Part shown: piece after piece, positions 7,674-16,378 of the stretch
Position numbering within the stretch: the first letter of the stretch is position 1
Layout of the letters: every line of letters begins with the position of its first letter
From: an uncultured Prolixibacteraceae bacterium
Lineage (GTDB): Bacteria > Bacteroidota > Bacteroidia > Bacteroidales > Prolixibacteraceae
NCBI GenBank assembly: GCA_937915865.1
Contig: CALGIG010000029.1
Span: forward strand, 1 to 64,000
DNA: 64,000 nucleotides
Reading direction: 5' to 3'
Notes under the pieces: model-generated
What the model was told of the DNA's origin: nothing
Seen by the model: the letters and a program-made list of their open reading frames with translations, nothing else
The model's database searches: none
Made by a program: the position numbers and the translations under genes

Positions 7674-8708
7674 CTAGAATTTCAGTACAACATGTTTTAT
7701 GGTCTTCCGGTTGTAGGTGTAAGTAATATGTACCAAGCCATCAGAAGTTTGTATGACAGCCGGATAACTGAATTCTCCGGTTTGTTCATTTTCTAGCATC
7801 AGTATATCTTTCCAGTTCTTCCCGTCAATTGATACTGCAACATTCAATTTTGCCCGGCCATTCGACCATTCTTTTCCGCTTACCGTAGGGTTATAAATCA
7901 ATACTTGCACTCCCGATTTTAACGTAACAGCATCGATACCTGAATTTGGATTTAAAAGACTGGTTTTTGTCAGTGATGACCAGGTCTTTCCTTCATCGCC
8001 CGACCAGCTTTCCATAATACAATTCTGGTTACTTCTGAGCAGAGCCTGAATTTTACCTCCTGGATAAACCAGTAACGTAGGTTGAATAACTTTGGCCGCA
8101 TTTTGGCGATCAATGTCTGTCTTTTCCCAGGTTCTGCCATTGTCGGTTGAACGTTCAATGTGTGCATGCCATTCCCTGTTTTCGGTTTCAATGCTCGATG
8201 GGCTTAAAATTACTCCTGAGGCTAATTTGATGGGTTTATTTTTGATCGGACCAAGAATCCCATCAGGTAAATGTTCCGGTTTCGACCATGTTTTGCCTTC
8301 GTCGGTTGAGTGAATAACCATTCCCCACCATTTCACGGGGCTTAATCCAACTTTGTAATACAACGAAATTGTTTTTTCATCTGTGAGAAACAAAACAGGG
8401 TTCCAGCAGGCATATCGCAATGTGTCATTTTCAATTCCATTGGCTACACTTACCGGGGCCGACCATTGTCCGTTTTTATATTCCGAAGTCCATATTTCAA
8501 CGTCTTTATTGTTTTCATGCGTTCCACCAAACCATGCTGCCAAAAGCGTTCCGTGCTGGGTTTCTACTAAAGTCGAAGCATGGCACTCTTTAAAAGGTGC
8601 TTTTTCAAAAACGAATTCGGTTTTATCGACTTTTACCGATTTAGGTAGTTTGGCCGCCTGTGCCGAAATGCTTAATGCAAGTAGTAGAATTAAGATTATT
8701 TTAGTCAT
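7674..8708 (-). CDS. Secreted sialidase-family (BNR/Asp-box) protein
   Basis: 344 residues, signal peptide ending near AQAAK. Asp-box repeats of a six-bladed sialidase propeller are visible: STDEGKTW, STDNGRTW and SGDEGKTW. The N-terminal ECHASTLVE and AAWFGGTHENNKDVEIW are typical of a Bacteroidota and plant/fungal subgroup annotated as sialidase or BNR-repeat exo-glycosidase whose substrate is mostly untested. It probably acts in the periplasm or at the cell surface. It follows recX by 32 bases, with a -7 box of its own between them. Confidence 0.82.
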   Translation of the reverse strand: MTKIILILLLALSISAQAAKLPKSVKVDKTEFVFEKAPFKECHASTLVETQHGTLLAAWFGGTHENNKDVEIWTSEYKNGQWSAPVSVANGIENDTLRYACWNPVLFLTDEKTISLYYKVGLSPVKWWGMVIHSTDEGKTWSKPEHLPDGILGPIKNKPIKLASGVILSPSSIETENREWHAHIERSTDNGRTWEKTDIDRQNAAKVIQPTLLVYPGGKIQALLRSNQNCIMESWSGDEGKTWSSLTKTSLLNPNSGIDAVTLKSGVQVLIYNPTVSGKEWSNGRAKLNVAVSIDGKNWKDILMLENEQTGEFSYPAVIQTSDGLVHITYTYNRKTIKHVVLKF

Positions 8709-8722
8709 ATCAGTGTTTTTCC

Positions 8723-8730
8723 CAAATATA
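8723..8730 (-). promoter_or_regulatory. -7 box (TATATTTG) of the sialidase-like gene
   Basis: The minus strand reads TATATTTG 14 bases before the sialidase ATG, with a TTG about 24 bases further upstream inside recX. It suggests transcription independent of recX. Confidence 0.4.
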
Positions 8731-8740
8731 CAGCATTCTC

Positions 8741-9223
8741 TTACTCTTCTTCTTCAAGAATTTTCAGTTTTTGTAATGCTTTATTGATTTGTTCAGCTTC
8801 AAAACCACGGCTTAATCCAAAACGCATAAGCTTGTTTCTTTGGTCAAATTTATTCTTCGATTTTATGGTTTTTGCTTTGTCTATCAGTAACTTTTGAAGC
8901 TGATCGGAATAATTTTCATCCTCAATTTCTTCAAAAGCCAGCCGGATTATTTCAGGAGCAATTTTTTTGTTCCGCAGCATAAATGCTATTTTTTGCTTGC
9001 CCCATTTGTTAAAACGCGATTTGTCTTTCACATAAGCGCGGGCAAAACGTTCGTCGTCGATGTATTTTTCGGCGATTAGCTTTTCTATTACAATATTAAT
9101 TTCGGCAGAAGCAACGCCCCAATCTTTTAATTTTTCATGAATGTCAAAAGAGCAATGTTCTGATTTACTGCATAAAAATGTAGCTTTATCGTATGCTATG
9201 TTTTGATCATGAGTGAGTTGCAT
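8741..9223 (-). CDS. recX: Regulatory protein RecX
   Basis: Small cytoplasmic modulator of RecA filaments; 160 residues of mainly charged helices. The RecX three-helix repeats are recognisable: SFDIHEKLKDWGV, IDDERFARAYVKDKSRFNKWGKQKIAFMLRNKKI, and a last repeat with LMRFGLSRGFEAEQINKAL. Length and repeat order are normal for the family. It does not lie next to recA here. The sialidase-like gene follows on the same strand after 32 bases. Confidence 0.87.
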   Translation of the reverse strand: MQLTHDQNIAYDKATFLCSKSEHCSFDIHEKLKDWGVASAEINIVIEKLIAEKYIDDERFARAYVKDKSRFNKWGKQKIAFMLRNKKIAPEIIRLAFEEIEDENYSDQLQKLLIDKAKTIKSKNKFDQRNKLMRFGLSRGFEAEQINKALQKLKILEEEE

Positions 9224-9400
9224 AATTTATTTCTATTAAAATTGAAATATCTGTTTGGGATTGATTATATTTAATCTCAAATCTTAAAGTTGGCAATATT
9301 AATTGAATTTTAACTTCCAAAGAATTTAAAAGAGTTATTTCGACCACAAAACCAAAATGTTCAATAAAATTAGTTTCTTTGCATCTGAAATTGAAAAGTC

Positions 9401-10915
9401 ATGAAACGAAATTCGAAAGTAGTTCTACTGGTTATCTCAATCTGCTTAGGGTCTGGTGCTTTTGGCCAGAATAAAATTCCGCTTACTTTTAATGATGCTT
9501 ATCAACAAATGAATCAGAATAGTCATGTGTTGAAACAAGCTGATTATGAGGTTCGGGAAAAAGAGGCCGATAAAAAAGCCGCATTTGGGCTTCGGACCCC
9601 CAAAGTTTTTGTAAGCGCCACAGCAGTTAAAATGGCCGATCCGCTCACCTTGGATCTTACCCCTGTTCGTGATGCAATAACTCCCTTGTACGAAACATTA
9701 GGAAAATATGGTAATTTTTCGGGCGTTCCAAATCCCGATCCGGCAACTTCAGGAGTGATGCCAACGTTGCCTGATAACGTAAGTACAAACGTTATTCGTG
9801 CTAAACTACTTGAAGGAGAGGCATCTATTAATGCGGCTGAATGGGATAAAATGATTCAGGAGAAGCAATTTGCTACTGTAAATGCCAATGTAGTTTGGCC
9901 AATTTATACTGGAGGGAAAATTAATGCAGCCAACAAAGCCTCTCAAATCAACGAGGAAGAAGCCGGGCTTAAAGCCAAGCAGAAAGAAGGCGAATTACTC
10001 AGCGAACTGGCTACCCGCTATTACGGACTAGTTTTGGCCGAACAGGCTTGCAAAGTCCGCGCTCAGGTGGCTGAAGCCATGAAAAAGCACTTGTTCGATT
10101 CGCAAAAACTGAGTGAACAGGGACAAATTGCAAAAGTTGAATTTTTACATGCGCAGGTAGCCAGTTCGGATGCCGAGCGCGAACTAAAAAAAGCCAACCG
10201 CGAGGCTTCAATTGTCGAACGTGCTCTTTTAAATACACTTGCCGTTGAGGATACAACTGGTATTGTGCCCGCCAGCAAACTGTTTATCCTGAAGAATGTT
10301 GAAAATGAGGAATTTTTTATCAATCTGGCATTGCAGAATAACCCCTTGCTTCAACAGGTTGACTCGAAAAGAGAGCTTGCCGCTACGGGTGTCAAACTCG
10401 AAAAAAGCAATTATTTACCGTCAATGGCATTAACCGGAACTTATACCCTGGCGCAAAAAGACCTTTCGCCTTATGTTCCGCAGTGGATGGTTGGGCTGGG
10501 TTTGAACTGGTCGCTCTTTGAAGGTAACAGCCGCAACCGTAAGCTTCAGGCAGCCCGGTTCAAGGTCGATCAGGTTGACGAAGCAGGATTGAAAGCCGAA
10601 GAAGACATCAAAACTATCATCAGAAAATTGCACCAGCAACTTGGAATGGAAGTTGAACAGCTCGACGAACTGGACAAAACGCTGGAATTTGCCCAGACCT
10701 ATGTTGATAGCAGAAACAAAGCTTTTCATGAAGGACTGTCAACTTCAACTGAATTGGTTGATGCTAATTTGTTACTTGCTAAAGTAAAAATTGAACGGTT
10801 ACAGGCTTTGTATAGTTACGATGTAACTTTGGCAACTTTGTTACAGGTTTGTGGTAGTCCTGAAATGTTTGTTCAATATCAAGCAAGCGACCAGGCAATT
10901 ACTGAGGCACTTTAA
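9401..10915 (+). CDS. TolC-family outer-membrane efflux channel
   Basis: 504 residues with a signal peptide ending near GAFGQ. Long helical stretches rich in Ala, Glu, Lys and Gln with heptad character (residues 160-270 and 380-480) surround short beta segments such as NANVVWPIYTGGKINAANKA, as in TolC repeats. It should form the trimeric outer-membrane duct for the HlyD protein and the two ABC permeases that follow in the same direction. A palindromic repeat begins right after the stop. It is probably the first gene of the operon. Confidence 0.88.
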   Translation: MKRNSKVVLLVISICLGSGAFGQNKIPLTFNDAYQQMNQNSHVLKQADYEVREKEADKKAAFGLRTPKVFVSATAVKMADPLTLDLTPVRDAITPLYETLGKYGNFSGVPNPDPATSGVMPTLPDNVSTNVIRAKLLEGEASINAAEWDKMIQEKQFATVNANVVWPIYTGGKINAANKASQINEEEAGLKAKQKEGELLSELATRYYGLVLAEQACKVRAQVAEAMKKHLFDSQKLSEQGQIAKVEFLHAQVASSDAERELKKANREASIVERALLNTLAVEDTTGIVPASKLFILKNVENEEFFINLALQNNPLLQQVDSKRELAATGVKLEKSNYLPSMALTGTYTLAQKDLSPYVPQWMVGLGLNWSLFEGNSRNRKLQAARFKVDQVDEAGLKAEEDIKTIIRKLHQQLGMEVEQLDELDKTLEFAQTYVDSRNKAFHEGLSTSTELVDANLLLAKVKIERLQALYSYDVTLATLLQVCGSPEMFVQYQASDQAITEAL

Positions 10916-10918
10916 AGA

Positions 10919-10952
10919 AGCCTCCCCAACCCCTCCGAAGGAGGGGCTTTGG
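10919..10952. repeat. GC-rich palindromic element, copy 3
   Basis: CCCCTCC (10930-10936), loop GAA, GGAGGGG (10940-10946), preceded by GCCTCCCCAA. It lies between the TolC and HlyD genes. Confidence 0.78.
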
Positions 10953-11031
10953 TCGGTCTCAATTGATGCGCAGCTGAAATAAAGAAACTTTTGAAATAAA
11001 AGAACAATAGAAATTAAAAACATTCAATACA

Positions 11032-12033
11032 ATGAACAAGACAAGAAATTTTATTATCGGCCTGTTTTTTACTGCCTTGCTAATATTTCTTCTTTATACA
11101 ACCTGGCTGATTACCCGACCGCTACCACTCGAAATTCAGGGTGAAATTGAAGCGACGCAATTCAGGGTAGCATCGAAAATTCCTGGGAGAATTGACAGCA
11201 TTGCCGTTAAAAAGGGACAACAGGTGCGTAAAGGCGATTTTCTTTTCTCGATCAGCAGTCCTGAAATCGATGCGAAACTATTGCAGGTTACGGCCATGCG
11301 TAATGCTGCCCAGGCCCAAAGCCTTAAAGCTCAGAATGGAGCCCAGTCCGAAGATATTGCTGCCGCTTATAACCTTTATGTAAAAGCTGAAGCTGCCGCC
11401 CGTTTGTACGAAAAAACTTTCCAACGGGTTCAGAACCTTTACAAAGATGGCGTAGTTTCGGAACAGAAGAGAGATGAAGCTGATACTCAGGCTAAAGCAG
11501 GACGCGAAACAGCCAATGCCGCAAAATCGCAATGGGAAAAGGCAGTGAAAGGTGCCCGTTTCGAAGATAAACGCGCCGCCCAGGAGTTGGTCAATCAGGC
11601 AGAGGGTGGAATAAAAGAAGTGGAAGCTTATCTCGCTGAAACCCAGATAAAGGCTCAGTCTGAAGGTGAAGTTTCGAATATTATTTCAGAAAAAGGTGAA
11701 TTGGTGCCAACCGGATACCCGGTAATCACGCTGGTCGATTTGAAAGACTGTTGGGCAACTTTATATATTCGGGAGGATTTAATGACCAATGTTCGAATGG
11801 GAAGCGATATTAAGGCAACCATCCCGGCACTTGGCAATAAGGATATTACTCTAAAAGTAAATTATATTAGTCCGTTGGCCGATTTTGCTACCTGGACTGC
11901 CACCAAAAGTTCGGGCGGCTTCGATATGAAATCATTCGAAATTCACGCTGTGCCAACATCACCAATTGAAGGCCTTCGTCCCGGAATGAGCGTTTTGGTT
12001 AACTGGAAACAATTCGGGAAGAGGCCCCTCTAA
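11032..12033 (+). CDS. HlyD-family membrane fusion (adaptor) protein
   Basis: 333 residues. One N-terminal membrane helix (about 8-28) is followed by a lipoyl-type half motif (GRIDSIAVKKGQQVRKGDFLFSI), a coiled-coil hairpin rich in Ala/Gln/Glu (about 75-185), the second lipoyl half (SEGEVSNIISEKGELVPTGYPVITLVDLKDCW) and a beta domain ending in GLRPGMSVLVNW. It bridges inner-membrane permeases to TolC. The last codons (RPL and the stop) fall in a palindromic repeat, so a few native C-terminal residues may have been replaced. Confidence 0.9.
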   Translation: MNKTRNFIIGLFFTALLIFLLYTTWLITRPLPLEIQGEIEATQFRVASKIPGRIDSIAVKKGQQVRKGDFLFSISSPEIDAKLLQVTAMRNAAQAQSLKAQNGAQSEDIAAAYNLYVKAEAAARLYEKTFQRVQNLYKDGVVSEQKRDEADTQAKAGRETANAAKSQWEKAVKGARFEDKRAAQELVNQAEGGIKEVEAYLAETQIKAQSEGEVSNIISEKGELVPTGYPVITLVDLKDCWATLYIREDLMTNVRMGSDIKATIPALGNKDITLKVNYISPLADFATWTATKSSGGFDMKSFEIHAVPTSPIEGLRPGMSVLVNWKQFGKRPL

Positions 12034-12160
12034 ATCTCCCGTTCGGCTGAGCTCACGTCGAAGCCCGAGGGGGGAGACTTGAAAAGAAGCACCATCCACA
12101 GCCTCCCGGAATGCCGAGACAGGCTTTTTCAAAGTGGAAGGGAGTTGGGCTGTGAAAGTT
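12021..12160. repeat. Degenerate palindromic elements, copies 4 and 5
   Basis: AAATCTCCC (12032-12040) faces GGGGAGACTT (12071-12080), and after it CACAGCC near 12097 faces GGGCTGTG near 12149. These look like two decayed copies of the element family side by side. They fill the HlyD-permease gap, and the first supplies the HlyD stop codon. Confidence 0.55.
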
Positions 12161-12182
12161 TTGGGCACTAATGCGATAAAAA

Positions 12183-13424
12183 ATGAATAAACCGATTTCA
12201 AAAGATAAATCTACGAGTACTGTTTCTTTCTCCCCTCCGAAGGAGGGGCAGGGGGGAGGCTATCCGTTTTTCAGGGTTGTTCTGCGCGAAATCGACCGCA
12301 TGTCAGGATCAACTATTTATGTATTTACTACCCTGATAGGTCCGCTTATCTCTTTTGTTATTCTTTTGTCTATCTTTTCATCTGGCGTTCCTCATAATAT
12401 TCCGGTTGGGGTTGTTGATATGGACAACACAAACTTGTCACGTAAAATATCGATGTGGATTGGCGCGACTCAGGAAGTTAGTGTGGCAATGCACCTTTCC
12501 AATCAGGAAGAAGCGTATCGGCAGATGGCCGAGGGAAAGTTGGACGCCGTAATTATTATTCCGGAAGATACTGAGAAAAATATACTGAAAGGTATTGGCC
12601 AGCAGGTTCCGGTATTTGTTAACAATACCAATTTACTGAAAGGTGGTTATCTTCAGAAAGGAATATATAAAGCATTAGCTACTCTTTCAGGTGGAATAAA
12701 GTTGCAGGTTGCCATGAAAAGCGGTTTGCCCGAAAGTAAAGCAAAGGCAAAGATTCAACCGGTTAGGCTGCAACAGCATATTTTATTTAATCCATTCGGT
12801 AACTATTCTTATTTTTTGCTGAGCGCTTTGTTGCCTTTAATGGTAGTTGTTTTTACACTATTGTCGAATGTGTTTGCTATAGGGACCGAAGTGCGCGAAG
12901 GAACAGGCCCTGAGTGGCTTGAACATGCTAATGGAAGCCTGATTGTTGGATTGGCCGGTAAACTTTTGCCTTATACCATTTTATTATCTATTGCAACATT
13001 GGTGATGAATGTGGTTTTGTTTGTACAAATGGGAACTCCGCTTCGGGGTAATTTTGCATTTATTGTGATGGGCGAGTTGGGTATGATTATCACATACCAA
13101 TTGTTGGCGGTGTTGTTGGTGGCCGTAACAGCTAATTTGCGTTTAGCGCTTTCGCTGGCCAGCGCCTATTCCATGATGGCCTTAACTTTCTCAGGGTTAA
13201 CCTTCCCGCAGTTTGCTATGCCGTTGGCAGCCAAAATATTTTCGTATTTATTTCCTTTTACCCAATGGGTAAAAATTTTTATATCGCAGGCAATTCGCGG
13301 AGAAGATGCTGTTCGTGCAATAGTACCAATGTCGATTTATACATTGTTCATTTTGCTGGCAGTTTGTTTTCTGCCAAGGATGAAGAGGGTTTTGAAAGAA
13401 GAACGTTTTTGGGGGAAAATATAA
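12183..13424 (+). CDS. ABC-2 type permease (YhgE/YbhR-like), first of two
   Basis: 413 residues. A cytoplasmic N-terminus and one membrane helix (about 45-65) are followed by a large extracytoplasmic domain (VGVVDMDNTNLSRKISMWIG, KLDAVIIIPEDTEKNIL) and then five helices, the layout of ABC2_membrane_3 proteins that pair with HlyD and TolC. Residues about 17-27 (SPPKEGQGGG) are encoded by a palindromic element in frame. The next in-frame Met (residue 40) would remove part of the amphipathic start, so the insert is probably translated. No ATPase gene is present in this operon. Confidence 0.83.
   Translation: MNKPISKDKSTSTVSFSPPKEGQGGGYPFFRVVLREIDRMSGSTIYVFTTLIGPLISFVILLSIFSSGVPHNIPVGVVDMDNTNLSRKISMWIGATQEVSVAMHLSNQEEAYRQMAEGKLDAVIIIPEDTEKNILKGIGQQVPVFVNNTNLLKGGYLQKGIYKALATLSGGIKLQVAMKSGLPESKAKAKIQPVRLQQHILFNPFGNYSYFLLSALLPLMVVVFTLLSNVFAIGTEVREGTGPEWLEHANGSLIVGLAGKLLPYTILLSIATLVMNVVLFVQMGTPLRGNFAFIVMGELGMIITYQLLAVLLVAVTANLRLALSLASAYSMMALTFSGLTFPQFAMPLAAKIFSYLFPFTQWVKIFISQAIRGEDAVRAIVPMSIYTLFILLAVCFLPRMKRVLKEERFWGKI
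12230..12262. repeat. GC-rich palindromic element, copy 6 (inside the permease gene)
   Basis: CCCCTCC (12232-12238), GAA, GGAGGGG (12242-12248), followed by CAGGGGGGAGGC. It is in frame near the 5' end of the permease gene. Confidence 0.78.
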
Positions 13425-13470
13425 AAAAGCCTCATCCCCAGCCCTTCTCCAAAGGAGAAGGGAGTTAGGT
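13424..13470. repeat. GC-rich palindromic element, copy 7
   Basis: CCCTTCTCC (13442-13450), AAA, GGAGAAGGG (13454-13462), preceded by AAGCCTCATCCCCAG. It begins right after the stop of the first permease. Confidence 0.78.
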
Positions 13471-13519
13471 TGCAGAGGGAGTAATTTTTGGCTCCCAAGA
13501 ATTTGAAGATCATAAAATA

Positions 13520-14809
13520 GTGATTTACAAAATGGAAAGAATTAAAAATAAGGGAGGCACGTCTTCAATTCCCCCTCTTTTGGAGGGGGGCAGGGGGAGG
13601 CTTCGTGGTGTTTGGGGAGGCTTCCTAAAAGGGCTCAAAATGACGGGTGATTTTTTCCGGGATGAATTCAACAACATCCGGAAAGATAGTGGTGCACTTC
13701 TGATTCTGGTTGGTGCGCTGATTATTTATCCCATTGTTTATGCCATCGCCTACAAAAACGAGGTTGTTCGCGAATTGAAAACTACGGTTGTTGATCTCGA
13801 CCGGACCAATACAAGTCACCAATTGGTGAAGATGCTGAAAGGCGCTGAACAGATTGAGGTTAATCGTGTGGCAATGAGCCTTGATGAAGCCAAATACGAT
13901 TTTTTTGAAGGTAATTGTGGCGGAATTCTGGTTATACCGCAAAACTTTGAAAAAGATATTTTAAATGGTAAACAAACCAATGTTGCAGTTTTTGCCGATG
14001 GTAGTTATTTCTTGATTTACAGGCAAATGTTGGGTGGAGCAGTTAAAACTGTTGGAACATTTTCGGCTGGAGTTGAAATTAAAAAACTGATGATGGAAGG
14101 GAAAAGTTACGAACAGGCAGTTGTTCAACGCGATCCGTTGCAATCAGATATTCATTTTTGGTTCAACTCATCTTCCGGCTACGGTTCGTCAATGATGCCC
14201 GGAATCATCATCATTATATTACAACAAACTTTACTTATTGGTATTGGGATGGTTGGCGGAACTTCAAAAGAAAACAAGCAGGACAACTTTATGGTTCCGG
14301 TCGCCCTGAAACCAGGCGGTGTTTTGCCTATTTTATTTGGGAAAACTCTGGCTTATCTTACAGTTTATGCCATAAATTGCATTTTTACCATGGTGTGGAT
14401 ACATTCATGGTTTAATTATCCAAGCCGGGGTAGTTATTTGGCAGTTCTCATGCTCACACTGCCCTTTCTGCTGTCTATTATTTTCATGGGAATTACCTTG
14501 TCTGTTTTGTTTAAGCGTCGCGAATCATCGATCATATTCATGGTATTCTTATCGCCAATAGTCATTTTCCTTAGTGGACTGTCGTGGCCTAGTTTGTCGA
14601 TTCCGCCTGTTGTTTACAGCCTGGCTCACCTATTCCCCGCAACGAATATGGTGCCGGCATATTTGCGTATCCGCAGTGTAGGTGTTGGAATAGCAGATAT
14701 CCGAGTCGAATATCTTCAACTGATTGGTCTGATGGCATTCTATTTCTGCACAGCAGTGGTGGCTTTGTATGTTTCGGCAAGAAGGAATGCTAGGAAGTCC
14801 TTGAAATAA
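13520..14809 (+). CDS. ABC-2 type permease, second of two
   Basis: 429 residues in the longest form. It has the same architecture as the previous gene: membrane helix (GALLILVGALIIYPIVYAIAY), extracytoplasmic domain (TTVVDLDRTNTSHQLVKMLKG, GGILVIPQNFEKDIL), then five to six C-terminal helices. The frame upstream of Met41 (ATG at 13640) contains a palindromic element giving SIPPLLEGGRGRLRG, and MTGDFFRDEFNNIRKD reads like a natural permease N-terminus, so 13640 may be the real start. With its sister it probably forms a heterodimeric exporter core linked to HlyD and TolC; a cytoplasmic ATPase encoded elsewhere would be needed. Confidence 0.82.
   Translation: MIYKMERIKNKGGTSSIPPLLEGGRGRLRGVWGGFLKGLKMTGDFFRDEFNNIRKDSGALLILVGALIIYPIVYAIAYKNEVVRELKTTVVDLDRTNTSHQLVKMLKGAEQIEVNRVAMSLDEAKYDFFEGNCGGILVIPQNFEKDILNGKQTNVAVFADGSYFLIYRQMLGGAVKTVGTFSAGVEIKKLMMEGKSYEQAVVQRDPLQSDIHFWFNSSSGYGSSMMPGIIIIILQQTLLIGIGMVGGTSKENKQDNFMVPVALKPGGVLPILFGKTLAYLTVYAINCIFTMVWIHSWFNYPSRGSYLAVLMLTLPFLLSIIFMGITLSVLFKRRESSIIFMVFLSPIVIFLSGLSWPSLSIPPVVYSLAHLFPATNMVPAYLRIRSVGVGIADIRVEYLQLIGLMAFYFCTAVVALYVSARRNARKSLK
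13568..13608. repeat. GC-rich palindromic element, copy 8 (5' end of second permease)
   Basis: CCCCCTC (13571-13577) faces GAGGGGG (13583-13589), followed by CAGGGGGAGGCTT. It lies in the longest reading frame of the second permease, upstream of Met41. Confidence 0.75.
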
Positions 14810-14811
14810 GT

Positions 14812-15222
14812 TTAAGACAAATCTTTAGAAGAAAGGAATCGCGCAATTTCGGTGATAAATTCTTTCATTTCCTCAAACATTTCAAGAATAATCTCCCTGT
14901 CAAACTCAATATATGATTCGTAATCGCCCTGAGTCCTTCTATTTGAAGCTTTGTTTATCATCCGCCCGAATCTGGAGTCAATCAACCCTTCATGAATGAA
15001 GTTTTTGTTGAACTATCCTAACAACTGCTGATGTTTTGAGGTTTCGAACTGGTAGGCCAATCCAAGAGCCAGAAGTGAATAAAACATTCTGTAGTAAATG
15101 CGGTTAACAGCTGCACGTAACCGGTTGTTGTCAATAAGCAACTGAACATCAATTACAGTTTCTTTGGCTTCTTCAAGCCTGTAACCGATCAACTCCTTTC
15201 GTTCTTTATCTTCTAAACTCAT
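14812..15222 (-). pseudogene. HEPN-domain protein interrupted by an in-frame amber codon
   Basis: The frame from ATG 15222 to TAA 14812 is 137 codons long and reads as one HEPN domain, broken only by TAG at codon 70. Before the stop: RLRAAVNRIYYRMFYSLLALG and SKHQQLLG. After it: FNKNFIHEGLIDSRFGRMINKA and GDYESYIEFDREIILEM, which continue the family pattern without a gap. The stop is probably a TGG (Trp) mutated to TAG. HEPN proteins of this kind pair with minimal nucleotidyltransferases; the HEPN partner is usually the RNase toxin. The gene overlaps the MNT gene by four bases. A truncated 69-residue product could still be made; a sequencing error cannot be excluded. Confidence 0.75.
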
Positions 15223-15539
15223 GCGTAGATCCCTGATTTTATAGCTTTTATAAAAATAGGTTGTTTGCCTTTTATCGAGTAAAGTTCTTTTTCTGAAATA
15301 ATATGAGTATCAATAACGATGTTATGTCTGAGCGAAATGTCGTAGCATAAATCAAAAATCAGGTTTTCATCTTTCGCGGTATAGTCATTTTTTAAAACAA
15401 CTAAAATATCGTAATCTGAGTCCTTATTTGCCTTCCCCAAAGCCTGAGATCCAAACAAAATAACATCTTTTACAGATTCCTTGAAGCTTGTCTGCAAATG
15501 GTTCTTTAAATCCTTTAATATGCTTATTTTATTTGTCAT
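15219..15539 (-). CDS. Minimal nucleotidyltransferase (MNT) of an MNT/HEPN pair
   Basis: 106 residues. It has the polymerase-beta-type signature GSQALGKANKDSDYDILVV, where the GS pair and the two Asp of SDYD are catalytic, and a later metal-binding Asp in VIDTHIIS. In studied MNT/HEPN systems the MNT protein neutralises the HEPN RNase, in some by adding AMP to it. It is first in the operon and overlaps the HEPN gene (ATGA). It appears intact although its partner carries an internal stop. Confidence 0.82.
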   Translation of the reverse strand: MTNKISILKDLKNHLQTSFKESVKDVILFGSQALGKANKDSDYDILVVLKNDYTAKDENLIFDLCYDISLRHNIVIDTHIISEKELYSIKGKQPIFIKAIKSGIYA

Positions 15540-15659
15540 TCAGAAAATTTGTATAAAAATAGGATATTTTGACGTCAGATGAAAGTATTGGAAAACCGCA
15601 AAGTTTCGCAAAGAATAAAAAGTCTTTGCGAAACTTTGCGGTTAAATTCTTGTGTTTAT

Positions 15660-16376
15660 CTACACAAAATCCTCTTCTACAACTGGTTTAAAGAAGGCTT
15701 CAATTTCCTGGAGGGTAGTTTCGGTTTTTTGTACATCACGCACGATTTTGCCTTTTTCGAGAATGATCAGGCGTGTTGAAACATCGGCAATATTCTCCAG
15801 AGTATGGTCCGAAATGAGGAAAGTAGTGCCGTTTTCGGCAGCAAATTCCTTAATCAGCCTTCTCAGTTTGAATTGTGAACTGGGGTCGAGGTTGGCAAAA
15901 GGCTCATCCAAAACTACAATTTCGGGTTTGCCCATCAGCGCGGCAACGATGCCTACCTTTTTTTGGTTACCTTTCGAAAAGTCGCGGATAAACTTCTTTT
16001 TGCCCAGAATTTCACCGTTAAAAAAATCGGCAAACCGACTCAGGAATTCAGCAGTTCCGGTTTTGCTCATTCGTCTCAATCCAGCAATAAAGGTGAAATA
16101 CTCCTCGGACGAAAGATATCCAATCAAGAACGACTCGTCGATAAATGCACCTGTGAAGTCTTTCCATTCTTCCGAGTCGCGTACATTGATGCCTTTACTC
16201 AAAACCATTCCTTTACTGGCGGTAATCAGGTCGAGTACAATGTTGAACATGGTGGTTTTTCCGGCGCCATTGTTCCCAACAAGGCCAAAAATTTCACCTT
16301 TTTCAATAGTCAGTTCAGGAATGTTTAATACGATTTCTTTGTTATATGATTTTATAAGGTTTTCTATTTGTATCAT
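15660..16376 (-). CDS. ABC transporter ATP-binding protein (partner of DUF5687)
   Basis: 238 residues. Walker A is GNNGAGKTT; a signature-like stretch FSKGNQKKVGIVAALMG precedes the Walker B IVVLDEPFANLD, and SDHTLENIADVSTRLIIL holds the switch His. The signature starts FSKGN rather than LSGGQ, as in ABC-2 exporter ATPases of the NatA/CcmA kind. It lies two bases after the DUF5687 permease gene on the same strand, so the two are probably one operon and one exporter. Substrate unknown. It could not be assigned to the ATPase-less exporter at 9.4-14.8 kb without evidence. Confidence 0.88.
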   Translation of the reverse strand: MIQIENLIKSYNKEIVLNIPELTIEKGEIFGLVGNNGAGKTTMFNIVLDLITASKGMVLSKGINVRDSEEWKDFTGAFIDESFLIGYLSSEEYFTFIAGLRRMSKTGTAEFLSRFADFFNGEILGKKKFIRDFSKGNQKKVGIVAALMGKPEIVVLDEPFANLDPSSQFKLRRLIKEFAAENGTTFLISDHTLENIADVSTRLIILEKGKIVRDVQKTETTLQEIEAFFKPVVEEDFV

Positions 16377-16378
16377 GG

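Noticed and set aside
15660..16376. DUF5687-linked ATPase as the missing ATPase of the 9.4-14.8 kb exporter
   Set aside because: It lies on the opposite strand, two bases from its own permease gene, and this pairing is standard for DUF5687.
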